Assembly (NCBI GenBank): GCA_045599345.1 | Contig: JAZRVV010000036.1 | Coordinates: forward strand, 1-64,000 | Length of the DNA stretch: 64,000 bases | Source of the DNA: UBA1227 sp045599345 | Lineage (GTDB): Bacteria > Bacillota > Clostridia > Oscillospirales > Acutalibacteraceae | Direction: 5' to 3' | In this document: positions 42,483 to 50,796 of the stretch, in pieces | Layout: the number at the start of each line of letters is the position of its first letter | Numbering within the stretch: position 1 is the first letter of the stretch | Notes under the pieces: model-generated | Seen by the model: the letters and a program-made list of their open reading frames with translations, nothing else | Told to the model about the DNA's origin: nothing | Databases searched by the model: none | Program-made: the position numbers and the translations under genes

Positions 42483-43841
42483 ATGGGACTTTTTAACAGA
42501 AAGATAAACAAGGGCCTTACCAAGACTCGAGATAAATTCTCAAGCAACATTGATAACGTCCTTGATGCTTTTGATGAAATAGGCGATGAACTCTATGATG
42601 AACTTACAGAAGTTTTAATCATGGGCGACGTTGGTGTATCTACTTCAGCATTTATCGTTGATGAAGTAAAAGACCGTGTTGGTAAAAAGGGTATCAAACA
42701 TCCAACAGAGGTTCGTACTGTTATCAAAGAAGTAGTTGCCGATATGCTTGGCGAAGATCAGACAATCGACTTCGTTACAACACCTGCCATCATCCTTGTT
42801 GTTGGCGTAAACGGTGTAGGTAAGACAACTACAATCGGCAAGATGGCTCACTATTTCAAAGAGCAGGACAAGAAAGTAATCTTGGGCGCAGCCGACACAT
42901 TCCGTGCAGCTGCAATTGATCAGCTTGAGGTATGGGCTGAGCGTGCTGGCGTTGAAATTGTAAAGCACAAAGAAGGTGCAGACCCAGCAGCAGTTGTATT
43001 TGATACTATTAGTGCGGGCATCAACAGAAACGCCGATGTAATCATCATTGATACAGCCGGTCGTCTTCACAACAAAAAACATTTGATGGATGAGCTCAAC
43101 AAGATTTTTAGAGTAATCGATCGTGAACTCCCATACTCTGACCGTGAAATCTTCTTGGTGCTTGATGCTACAACAGGTCAAAATGCTGTAAGTCAGGCCA
43201 AGGAATTTATGGGTGTAACAGAAGTATCTGGTATCGTACTCACAAAGCTTGATGGTACCGCTCGCGGTGGTGTCGTTCTCTCAATTACTAACGACCTCAA
43301 ACTCCCAGTTAAATTCATCGGCGTTGGTGAAGGTCTTGATGACCTCCAACCATTCTCCGCCGAGACATTTGCAGCGTCCCTCTTTGATGTTGAGGCACCA
43401 GAGGACGCTTCAAACTATGAACCTATCATCACGGTCAACGAGGAACGCCTCGCTCGCGACAAAGCAGAAGCTGCCGCTCGTGAGGTCGCTCGCCAACAGG
43501 AGGAAGCTGCTGAGAAAGCAAGGTTAGAAGCCGAAGTCGCAGCATCAACTGAAGAAATCATTGAGAAACCTGAGATAGAGGAAGAACCAATCGAGGAACC
43601 AGTCGAGGAACCAATCGAGGAACCAATCGAAGAACCAGTCGAGGAACCAATTGAGGAAGCAATTGAAGAACCAGTCGAGGAAGAACCTCTAGTTGAGGAA
43701 CCAACAGAAGAGGAAGAACTCCCAGAGGAACCAATCGAGGAAATCGTAGAAGAATCTATAGAAGAAATCGCAGAGGAACCAAAGAAAAAGAAGGGCTTCT
43801 TCAGCGGACTCTTTAGTAGCTCAGGAGAGTATGAAGGATGA
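42483..43841 (+). CDS. ftsY: Signal recognition particle receptor FtsY
   Basis: A 452-residue SRP receptor GTPase. The NG domain starts almost at once: N domain from residue 1, G1 GVNGVGKT at 108-115, DTAGRLHNK and TKLDGTARGG following, and it ends near 303. The remaining 150 residues are a Glu-rich extension with a four-residue repeat of the type Glu-Glu-Pro-Ile/Val (residues 367-398), ending in KKKKGFFSGLF. In other FtsY proteins the acidic region precedes the NG domain; here it follows it. AAAGGAG precedes the ATG, and the gene overlaps rdgB by 4 bases. Confidence 0.96.
   Translation: MGLFNRKINKGLTKTRDKFSSNIDNVLDAFDEIGDELYDELTEVLIMGDVGVSTSAFIVDEVKDRVGKKGIKHPTEVRTVIKEVVADMLGEDQTIDFVTTPAIILVVGVNGVGKTTTIGKMAHYFKEQDKKVILGAADTFRAAAIDQLEVWAERAGVEIVKHKEGADPAAVVFDTISAGINRNADVIIIDTAGRLHNKKHLMDELNKIFRVIDRELPYSDREIFLVLDATTGQNAVSQAKEFMGVTEVSGIVLTKLDGTARGGVVLSITNDLKLPVKFIGVGEGLDDLQPFSAETFAASLFDVEAPEDASNYEPIITVNEERLARDKAEAAAREVARQQEEAAEKARLEAEVAASTEEIIEKPEIEEEPIEEPVEEPIEEPIEEPVEEPIEEAIEEPVEEEPLVEEPTEEEELPEEPIEEIVEESIEEIAEEPKKKKGFFSGLFSSSGEYEG
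43581..43676 (+). repeat. 12-bp tandem repeat within ftsY
   Basis: Eight in-frame units of the form GAGGAACCAATC, with synonymous changes GAA/GAG and ATC/GTC/ATT and one Pro-to-Ala change. It encodes the Glu-Glu-Pro-Ile/Val repeat. Such arrays can change length by slippage without breaking the frame. Confidence 0.9.
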
Positions 43842-44482
43842 TTTTTTTAATAGCAACATCCAACAAGGACAAGATGATTGAGTTTTCAAGGATTCTTGGA
43901 CCTCTTGGAATAGAAATAAAAATGCCTCATGAACTTGGCCTTGAGTTGCCAGAAGTTGATGAGACAGGTACTACATTTAAAGAAAACGCAATGCTTAAGG
44001 CAGAGGCAGGCGCAGCATTTTCTGGTTTGCCAACACTTGCCGACGATTCTGGCATCTGTGTGGATGCATTGGGTGGCGCACCTGGAATTTTCTCCGCACG
44101 TTATAGCGGAGATGAAGCAGGTGCAAAAATCGACAAGAACAAGGCAAACAACGAAAAGTTGCTGCGTGAACTTGAAGGCGTTCCAATGGAGGAGCGTACA
44201 GCGCACTATACTTGCGCTATTGCCTGTGTGATGCCAGATGGTAGGAAGTATCTCGCTGAGGGCTACTGCTATGGACACATCGGTTTTGAGGAGAGGGGCA
44301 CCAATGGATTTGGTTATGATCCTCTTGTGCTTATTAATGTGGAGGCAGCAGCAACAGAGGGTGCAGAGCCTGGAACATTGACAGTAGGCGAGATTGACCC
44401 TGATGTAAAAGATTCATTTAGCCACAGAAGCAGAGCGCTTCATAAGATGTGCGATATATTGAACGAGGTTTTGTATGACTAG
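43838..44482 (+). CDS. rdgB: XTP/dITP diphosphatase (RdgB/HAM1)
   Basis: A 214-residue house-cleaning pyrophosphatase that removes dITP and XTP. The N-terminus IATSNKDKMIEF, TFKENAMLKAEA, LADDSGICVDALGG and SHRSRAL are family motifs in the right order. Overlaps ftsY by 4 and yhbY by 8 bases. A short insertion near residues 165-185 (VEAAATEGAEPGTL) is not in the usual family. Confidence 0.95.
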   Translation: MIFLIATSNKDKMIEFSRILGPLGIEIKMPHELGLELPEVDETGTTFKENAMLKAEAGAAFSGLPTLADDSGICVDALGGAPGIFSARYSGDEAGAKIDKNKANNEKLLRELEGVPMEERTAHYTCAIACVMPDGRKYLAEGYCYGHIGFEERGTNGFGYDPLVLINVEAAATEGAEPGTLTVGEIDPDVKDSFSHRSRALHKMCDILNEVLYD

Positions 44483-44849
44483 TAAAGAAAGAGCAAAATT
44501 TAGAGCAGAGGCTCACAATTTAACACCTGCATTCCAGATTGGTAAGTACGGTGTAACAGAGCCAGTAGTAGCTCAGACAGAAGAAGTACTTGATGCCAAA
44601 GAACTTATCAAGGTTAAGGTACTCCTTGAATCATGCCCAGAAACACCACGTGAGGTTGCTGATAAGCTCAGCGCTAAAACAGGCGCTGACGTAATCGGTG
44701 TTATCGGTGGCGTTATTATACTTTATCGCTATAGCGAACCACTCCATGAGAAAGCAATTAAGAAGGCAGCAAACATCAAGAAAGCAAAAAAGGACGCTGC
44801 AAAGAATAATTACGGTGGAAGGTACGATAAGGACAAATGGAAAAAATAG
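44475..44849 (+). CDS. yhbY: YhbY-type CRM-domain RNA-binding protein
   Basis: A 124-residue protein whose first 95 residues are a CRM (KH-like) domain: RAEAHNLTPAFQIGKYGVTEPV and DVIGVIGGVIILYR. YhbY binds pre-50S particles and helps ribosome assembly. A Lys-rich tail of about 25 residues follows. It overlaps nadD by 13 bases, as in other Bacillota where yhbY precedes nadD. Confidence 0.93.
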   Translation: MTSKERAKFRAEAHNLTPAFQIGKYGVTEPVVAQTEEVLDAKELIKVKVLLESCPETPREVADKLSAKTGADVIGVIGGVIILYRYSEPLHEKAIKKAANIKKAKKDAAKNNYGGRYDKDKWKK

Positions 44850-45445
44850 GCATTTTTGGTGGAACTTATAATCCTCCACATGTTGGACATCTTAATATTG
44901 TTTCAAAGTTTGTGGCGGAATACGAGCTCGACCGTGTGCTGATTATTCCTACTTTCGTTCCGCCGCACAAGGTTACCCCTGACCTTGTGCCAGCAAAGGA
45001 CAGGATGGAGATGTGCCGTCGTACATTCTCCGATCTAATTTTTGAAGTAAGTGATATTGAAATTGAGCGTCAAGGCAAGAGTTATACCTATGATACTTTG
45101 ATTGAGCTCAAAGGACTTTATAAAAAAGCGCAGTTTTATTTCCTTTGTGGTGACGATATGCTGTTGTCACTTCATACATGGCACAAGCCGAAAGGAATCC
45201 TCGATTATTGCACAATTGTCTCAACTGTAAGAAGTGATGACTTAAAGCTTGAGGATTTGGAGGTTTATGCAAAGGAACATTTCCCTGCAGAGTTTTTAGA
45301 GGGCAAGATTCAGTTTATGCCAATTGAGCCTTTGGAACTCTCTTCAACAGAGATTCGCGAAAAGCGCAAGAATGGTGAATCTGTTGAAGGCCTTGTGACA
45401 CCAGAAACACTTGAATATATTGAGTCAGGGGGACTTTATTTATGA
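44837..45445 (+). CDS. nadD: Nicotinate-nucleotide adenylyltransferase
   Basis: A 202-residue enzyme of NAD synthesis that joins nicotinate mononucleotide and ATP. The nucleotidyl-transferase signature IGIFGGTYNPPHVGHL is at the N-terminus, and the second motif SSTEIREKRKNG is near the C-terminus. Both ATP-binding histidines are present (HVGH). It overlaps yhbY by 13 bases and yqeK by 4. Confidence 0.96.
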   Translation: MEKIGIFGGTYNPPHVGHLNIVSKFVAEYELDRVLIIPTFVPPHKVTPDLVPAKDRMEMCRRTFSDLIFEVSDIEIERQGKSYTYDTLIELKGLYKKAQFYFLCGDDMLLSLHTWHKPKGILDYCTIVSTVRSDDLKLEDLEVYAKEHFPAEFLEGKIQFMPIEPLELSSTEIREKRKNGESVEGLVTPETLEYIESGGLYL

Positions 45446-46014
45446 TGGAACGCAAGGATGAATTCGTTGAGGTTTTGAAAACAAAACTCCAAGAGAAACG
45501 CTTTAAGCATTCGCTTAATGTCGCGGACGCAGCGCTAGAGCTTGCAAAGCGATATGGCGAAGACGAGGAGCGGGCATATATTTGTGGTCTACTTCATGAT
45601 GTAGAGAAGAATTCCCCAGAGGATGAACAAAAGGGATACATGTTAAGGTTTGATGACATCCCAGAAGTGGTTGTTGCTACACCAAAACTATGGCATGCAC
45701 CTGCCGGTGCCGCTTTTGTTCGTGATGAACTTGGAATCACTGACCCAGAGATGGTCTCAGCTATTAAATATCACACAACAGCAAAGGCTAATATGACTAT
45801 GCTCGAAAAGATTATTTACATAGCTGACTTTATTTCAGATGAGCGTGACTATCCTGGGGTTGATGAAGTGCGAGAAGCCGCATTTCGTGATATAAATGAA
45901 GCCGTGCTTATCGGAACACGCTTTACGCTTGAGGATTTACTCAGACAAGGTCGAGTAATCAATCAGGATACAATAGATGCGTACAATGAAGTATGCAAGT
46001 ATTTTAATTATTAA
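45442..46014 (+). CDS. yqeK: HD-domain phosphohydrolase YqeK (symmetrical Ap4A hydrolase family)
   Basis: A 190-residue HD protein. The metal motifs are HSLNVADAALELA, LLHDVEKN (the HD) and KYHTTA. YqeK proteins hydrolyse diadenosine tetraphosphate symmetrically. The nadD-yqeK-rsfS order is a well conserved trio. The start has two adjacent ATG codons; either may be used. CAGGGGGA lies upstream. Confidence 0.93.
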   Translation: MMERKDEFVEVLKTKLQEKRFKHSLNVADAALELAKRYGEDEERAYICGLLHDVEKNSPEDEQKGYMLRFDDIPEVVVATPKLWHAPAGAAFVRDELGITDPEMVSAIKYHTTAKANMTMLEKIIYIADFISDERDYPGVDEVREAAFRDINEAVLIGTRFTLEDLLRQGRVINQDTIDAYNEVCKYFNY

Positions 46015-46027
46015 AGAGGCGCAACAA

Positions 46028-46360
46028 ATGACAGACAAAGTAAAACTCATAGTCGATGCACTCGACAGCAAAAAAGCAATTGATATTAAAGTGTTAAAAA
46101 TTGCTGATTTAACAGTCCTTACAGAGTACTTCGTTATTGCAAACGGTGGCTCTACAACACAGGTTAAATCTCTTGCAGAAGAAGTTGAGTTTAAACTTCA
46201 AGAGGCAAAAGAGGATGTAAAGCTTGAAGGTAAGGCACAGGATTGGCAACTTCTTGATGCCGGAGACGTTATAGTTCACATCTTTACCCCTGATGCACGT
46301 GAACACTATAACCTTGAAAAGCTTTGGGCAGATGCGGAAGAAATTTCCATAGAGGAGTAA
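46028..46360 (+). CDS. rsfS: Ribosomal silencing factor RsfS
   Basis: A 110-residue protein that binds L14 and blocks subunit joining when nutrients are low. The family core VLTEYFVIANGGSTTQVKSLA and WQLLDAGDVIVHIFTPDAREHYNLEKLW is clear (each block quoted only partly by position: residues 26-46 and 70-97). ATG 46028 has AAGAGG eight bases upstream; the in-frame codon at 45977 lies within yqeK. Confidence 0.95.
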   Translation: MTDKVKLIVDALDSKKAIDIKVLKIADLTVLTEYFVIANGGSTTQVKSLAEEVEFKLQEAKEDVKLEGKAQDWQLLDAGDVIVHIFTPDAREHYNLEKLWADAEEISIEE

Positions 46361-46365
46361 GATAA

Positions 46366-48777
46366 ATGAAAGCGTATGATTTTAAAGAAGCCGAGTCAAA
46401 ATGGCAGGCTAAATGGGAAGAAACTGGCGTGTTCCACGCAGAGGACGGCTCTCAAAAGCCAAAGTTTTATGGCCTTGTAGAATTCCCATATCCATCAGGT
46501 GCAGGTATGCACGTAGGTCATATCAAGGCTTATTCTGGCCTTGAGGTTGTATCAAGAAAACGCCGTATGCAGGGATACAATGTATTGTTCCCAATCGGTT
46601 TTGATGCTTATGGCCTTCCAACAGAGAACTATGCAATCAAGACAGGTATCCACCCTCGTCAGGTTACCGACATGAACATTGAGCGTTTCTCAACACAGCT
46701 CAAAAAGGTCGGTTTCTCTTTCGACTGGAATCGAGTAATAGATACAACAGAAGAGGGATACTACAAGTGGACACAGTGGATTTTCCTCAAGATGTTTGAA
46801 AACGGTCTTGTTTTCCGTGACAAGGCTCTTGTAAACTATTGCCCATCTTGTAAAGTTGTTCTCTCAAACGAGGACTCACAGGGTGGCAAGTGTGACATAT
46901 GCCACAGCGATATCGTTCAAAAGTCAAAGGACGTATGGTACCTTAGAATTACTCAGTATGCAGATAAGCTTCTTGAAGGTCTTGAGGAGGTTGACTACCT
47001 TCCAAACATTAAGCTTCAGCAGGTAAACTGGATTGGTAAATCAACTGGTGCTTTTGTAAACTTTGATGTTAAGGGTTCTGACAATGAGCAACTTAGAATT
47101 TATACAACTCGTCCAGATACTCTCTATGGTGTAACATTCATGGTTATGGCTCCAGAGCATCCTATGATTGATAAGTATGCAGACAGAATCTCTAATATGG
47201 ATGAGATCAAAGCATATCGTGCAGAGTGCGCAAAGAAGACAGAGTTTGTGCGTACACAGCTCGTAAAGGAAAAGACAGGTGTTAAGATTTCTGGTCTTTC
47301 TGGCATCAACCCTGTTGATGGCCGTGAAATCCCAATCTATGTGGCTGACTATGTAATGATGGGTTACGGCACAGGCGCTATCATGGCAGTTCCTGCTCAT
47401 GATCAGCGTGACTATGACTTTGCCAAGAAGTTTGGTATTGATATTATTGAGGTTATCAAGGGTGGCGACATCTCAGTTGAGGCTTACACAGGCGATGGAG
47501 AGATGGTTAACTCTGGTGAACTCAATGGTCTTACAAATAAGAAGGATTCTATTGAGAAGATGATTGCAGTTCTTGAGCAGAAGGGCTGCGGTGAAAAGGG
47601 CGTTCAGTACAAGATGAAGGACTGGGCATTCAACCGTCAGCGTTACTGGGGTGAACCAATCCCAATCGTTCACTGCCCAACTTGTGGCATGGTTGCTGTT
47701 CCTTATGAGGAGCTCCCACTTAAATTGCCTGTAGTAGAGCAGTTTGAGCCTGGTCAGGATGGTGAAAGTCCACTTGCCAAGATTGATTCATACGTAAATT
47801 GCAAGTGTCCAAAGTGCGGTGGCGACGCTAAGCGTGAAACAGACACAATGCCACAGTGGGCAGGCTCTTCTTGGTATTATCTCCGCTATATTGATCCACA
47901 GAATAATGAGCGTTTTGCATCTATGGACAAGCTTAATTACTGGGGTCAGGTTGACTGGTATAACGGTGGTATGGAGCACGTTACACGTCATATGATTTAT
48001 TCACGTTTCTGGCATAGATTCCTCTATGACCTTGGCGAAGTTCCAACAAAGGAGCCATACGCCAAGCGTACAGCACAGGGCCTTATCCTTGGTCCTGATG
48101 GAGACAAGATGTCAAAGTCAAAAGGTAATGTAATTGATCCACTTGATGTTGTTAACGAATATGGTGCAGACGTACTTCGTACCTATGTACTCTTCATGGG
48201 AGACTATGAGAAGGCAGCTCCTTGGTCTGAGTCATCAGTTAAGGGTTGTAAGCGTTTCCTTGAAAGAGTATGGGCTCTTCAAGATATTCTTGTTCCAGGC
48301 GACTCTTTCTCAAGGGAACTTGAAGTTCCAATGAACAAGACAATCAAGAAAGTATCTGAGGATATCGAAAATATGAAGTACAACACAGCAATCGCTGCTA
48401 TGATGGCACTTCTTAATGATATCTATGACAATGGCAAGATTAACGTTGCTGAGTATAAAGCACTTCTTACAATCCTCAACCCATTTGCTCCTCATATTAC
48501 AGAGGAAGCTTGGGAAGCACAAAACTTTGGTGGAATGCTTGCAAACGGCAGTTGGGTAGACTGGGATGAAGCAAAGTGTGTTGACGATACAGTTGAAATC
48601 GTAGCTCAAGTTAACGGCAAAATCCGTGCAAAACTTATGGTTGCTACAACTGCTTCTAGTGATGAAGTTATTGCCCTTGCAAAGGCAGATGAAAAGGTAG
48701 CAGCAGAGGTAGAAGGCAAGACAATTGTCAAGGAACTCTATGTTCCAGGACGCCTTGTAAACATCGTAGTTAAATAA
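46366..48777 (+). CDS. leuS: Leucyl-tRNA synthetase
   Basis: An 803-residue class I synthetase. The HIGH motif appears as HVGH in GAGMHVGHIKAYS, and the KMSKS motif as DKMSKSKGNV. The editing domain lies between (TTRPDTLYGVTF; MAVPAHDQRDYDFA). A zinc-binding Cys set follows (CPTCGM, CKCPKCGG). It starts five bases after rsfS, so there is no T-box leader. The ATG follows GAGGAG. Confidence 0.98.
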   Translation: MKAYDFKEAESKWQAKWEETGVFHAEDGSQKPKFYGLVEFPYPSGAGMHVGHIKAYSGLEVVSRKRRMQGYNVLFPIGFDAYGLPTENYAIKTGIHPRQVTDMNIERFSTQLKKVGFSFDWNRVIDTTEEGYYKWTQWIFLKMFENGLVFRDKALVNYCPSCKVVLSNEDSQGGKCDICHSDIVQKSKDVWYLRITQYADKLLEGLEEVDYLPNIKLQQVNWIGKSTGAFVNFDVKGSDNEQLRIYTTRPDTLYGVTFMVMAPEHPMIDKYADRISNMDEIKAYRAECAKKTEFVRTQLVKEKTGVKISGLSGINPVDGREIPIYVADYVMMGYGTGAIMAVPAHDQRDYDFAKKFGIDIIEVIKGGDISVEAYTGDGEMVNSGELNGLTNKKDSIEKMIAVLEQKGCGEKGVQYKMKDWAFNRQRYWGEPIPIVHCPTCGMVAVPYEELPLKLPVVEQFEPGQDGESPLAKIDSYVNCKCPKCGGDAKRETDTMPQWAGSSWYYLRYIDPQNNERFASMDKLNYWGQVDWYNGGMEHVTRHMIYSRFWHRFLYDLGEVPTKEPYAKRTAQGLILGPDGDKMSKSKGNVIDPLDVVNEYGADVLRTYVLFMGDYEKAAPWSESSVKGCKRFLERVWALQDILVPGDSFSRELEVPMNKTIKKVSEDIENMKYNTAIAAMMALLNDIYDNGKINVAEYKALLTILNPFAPHITEEAWEAQNFGGMLANGSWVDWDEAKCVDDTVEIVAQVNGKIRAKLMVATTASSDEVIALAKADEKVAAEVEGKTIVKELYVPGRLVNIVVK

Positions 48778-48792
48778 TAAAGGTGAAACTTT

Positions 48793-49926
48793 ATGAACGA
48801 TACAACAATAGAAGAAGTAGTTGAAACAACTAGCGAAAACGTTGGTTTTGTCGAGAATATGCAGCAGTTTTGGCAGGATGCTGTAAACTACGTTTCAAAC
48901 AACTATATTCAGATGATTTTGGGAGTAATAGTAATAATTCTCTTCCTTCTCTTTAGGAAGTGGCTCTCTAAGAACATCTCAAATATTTTCACAAAAATCT
49001 TTAAAAACAATCTTGTAATCGGAGCGGGTATTAGGACTTCTGTTCAAGGTCCATTAAAGTCATTCTTCTTTATTTTTGGATTCTATTTGGGCTTCCTCAT
49101 TATGGGATTTCCAGCGCCGGTTGTTGATTTTATTAACAAGGTTTTCAGGATTTCAAACATAGTTTTGATTACTTGGGCGCTTGTAAATTTCACTCCATTT
49201 ATCACATCAACTGTGATAAAAATGGAGGAGACAAACAAGCGCGCAAACGCCGTAGCTATCAAGTTTATCGCCAATGTTCTCAAAGTGATTATCATCGCTT
49301 TGGCAGTAGTTGTTATCATTAGCGAACTTGGCTATAACATCACAGGCCTTATCACTGGTCTTGGACTTGGCGGTCTTACTTTTTCACTTGCAGCGCAGAG
49401 TACAGCATCAAATCTTTTTGCAGGATTTTCTATCGTTGCAGACAAGCCGTTTGATGTTGGTGATTACATCATCACCCCTTCTCTCGAGGGTACGGTTGAA
49501 GATATTACAATGCGAAGCACAAGGGTTAGAACCGTTGCGGATACGGTGATTGTGATACCGAATTCAAAACTTGTTGATGAGCCAATTACCAATGCAACAA
49601 GGATGAACAAGCGCTATGTCGACATGACTATCGGCCTTACATATGATGCTGATGCGCCAACTTTGCGCAACGTAATTGAGGACATAAAATCAATGCTAGA
49701 AGAGAGTCTTGATGTCCAGCAAGACCGCATACTTGTGGCATTTAAGGGCTTTGGAGACTGTAGTCAAGATATCAGAGTTTTATACTTCACAAAGACAACT
49801 GCACTTGATCCAAGCCTTAGGGTACAAGAGGATATCAACTTTAAGATTAAGGATATAGTTGAAAAGAACGGTGCATCATTCGCATTCCCAAGTGTTAGTA
49901 TTTATGAGGAAAAAACCGATAAATAA
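48793..49926 (+). CDS. MscS-family mechanosensitive channel
   Basis: A 377-residue membrane protein. Hydrophobic helices lie near 38-56, 95-110, 118-140, 165-185 and the pore-lining TM3 near 188-215 (LITGLGLGGLTFSLAAQ), which keeps the Gly/Ala-rich pattern of MscS. The cytoplasmic beta and alpha/beta domains follow (GDYIITPSLEGTVEDI). It opens under membrane tension to release solutes. It is the last gene of the sixteen-gene run. No clear terminator is seen before the rpsU promoter. Confidence 0.92.
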   Translation: MNDTTIEEVVETTSENVGFVENMQQFWQDAVNYVSNNYIQMILGVIVIILFLLFRKWLSKNISNIFTKIFKNNLVIGAGIRTSVQGPLKSFFFIFGFYLGFLIMGFPAPVVDFINKVFRISNIVLITWALVNFTPFITSTVIKMEETNKRANAVAIKFIANVLKVIIIALAVVVIISELGYNITGLITGLGLGGLTFSLAAQSTASNLFAGFSIVADKPFDVGDYIITPSLEGTVEDITMRSTRVRTVADTVIVIPNSKLVDEPITNATRMNKRYVDMTIGLTYDADAPTLRNVIEDIKSMLEESLDVQQDRILVAFKGFGDCSQDIRVLYFTKTTALDPSLRVQEDINFKIKDIVEKNGASFAFPSVSIYEEKTDK

Positions 49927-49929
49927 CAA

Positions 49930-49958
49930 TTGACTTTAAAACACTCTTGTTATATAAT
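49930..49958 (+). promoter_or_regulatory. Promoter of rpsU
   Basis: TTGACT at 49930-49935, 17 bases, TATAAT at 49953-49958. It starts four bases after the mscS-family stop. The leader contains a small hairpin, GTCTAC-TCG-GTAGAC, at 49965-49979. Confidence 0.8.
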
Positions 49959-50020
49959 TTAGCAGTCTACTCGGTAGACATGTTAGATATTAACCCTACA
50001 TTTCGGAGGGAGGGACATAA

Positions 50021-50197
50021 ATGAGCGAAGTTAAAGTAAAAGAGGGCGAGTCACTCGACAACGCACTTAGACGCTTTAAGAGACAGACTTCTCGTGACGG
50101 TGTTATCCAGGAAGTTCGTAAAAGAGAGCATTATGAAAAGCCATCTGTAAAGAGAAAGAAAAAATCAGAGGCAGCTCGTAAGCGTAAGTACAAATAA
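50021..50197 (+). CDS. rpsU: 30S ribosomal protein S21
   Basis: A 58-residue basic protein, MSEVKVKEGESLDNALRRF at the start and RKKKSEAARKRKYK at the end, matching S21. It has its own promoter and terminator, so it is a single-gene unit. A strong ribosome site, GGAGGGAGGG, lies upstream. It is short and easily missed by gene finders. Confidence 0.98.
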   Translation: MSEVKVKEGESLDNALRRFKRQTSRDGVIQEVRKREHYEKPSVKRKKKSEAARKRKYK

Positions 50198-50206
50198 TTA
50201 AAACAG

Positions 50207-50239
50207 CCGGTTGTACGTTGTACAACCGGTTTTGTTTTT
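50207..50239 (+). terminator. Terminator of rpsU
   Basis: CCGGTTGTAC and GTACAACCGG form a perfect 10-bp stem with a 3-base loop, followed by TTTTGTTTTT. Confidence 0.92.
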
Positions 50240-50277
50240 GCTATAATACATTTATATCTATTATGGAGGAAGACAAA

Positions 50278-50796
50278 TTGATTACGTTTGAAGAGATGTT
50301 TAAGACAGATATGAAGAAGGACAGTCTGTTATCAATTACAGTGGACGATTTAAAGTCACTCGGCATAAAAGCTGTGACACTGGATGCTGATAACACAAGT
50401 TCTTTTGATAGAACAACAACTCCAATTCCTGGTGCGAAAGAGTGGGTTGAAAACGTAAAAAATGCCGGTATTAAAGTAATTCTTCTCTCTAATGGCAAGA
50501 CAAAGAGAGCGAAAATTTTGGCTGATCAATATGATATACCTGTAGTCGGTTTTTCATGTAAACCACTCCCATTTGGTTATATTAGAGCGATATTAAAGTT
50601 GCGCAAAAAGCCATCTGAAATATGCATGGTAGGTGACCAACTTTTCACCGATATCATGGGCGCAAATATACTCGGATTTAAGTCGATTTATTGTAAACCA
50701 GTTGGAAAAGAAGTGGAACAAAAAATTGGTTTTGCAATCAAAAGATTTTTAGAAAAAGTTGTATTTTGGATTTTGGAAAGAAGAGAGAGTAAATGA
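50278..50796 (+). CDS. YqeG-family HAD-IIIA phosphatase
   Basis: A 172-residue haloacid-dehalogenase fold enzyme. Motif I is LDADNTSS, motif II LLSNGK, and motif IV VGDQLFTDIMGAN. This matches B. subtilis YqeG in length and order. In plants and bacteria members act on phosphatidylglycerophosphate, but a role here is not proven. The start is TTG 50278, with GGAGGA seven bases upstream; the in-frame ATG at 50263 is part of that site. It overlaps the peptidase gene by 4 bases. Confidence 0.88.
   Translation: MITFEEMFKTDMKKDSLLSITVDDLKSLGIKAVTLDADNTSSFDRTTTPIPGAKEWVENVKNAGIKVILLSNGKTKRAKILADQYDIPVVGFSCKPLPFGYIRAILKLRKKPSEICMVGDQLFTDIMGANILGFKSIYCKPVGKEVEQKIGFAIKRFLEKVVFWILERRESK

Noticed and set aside
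43581..43676. Short tandem repeats considered as a CRISPR-like array
   Set aside because: 12-bp in-frame units without spacers, coding a Glu/Pro repeat in FtsY.
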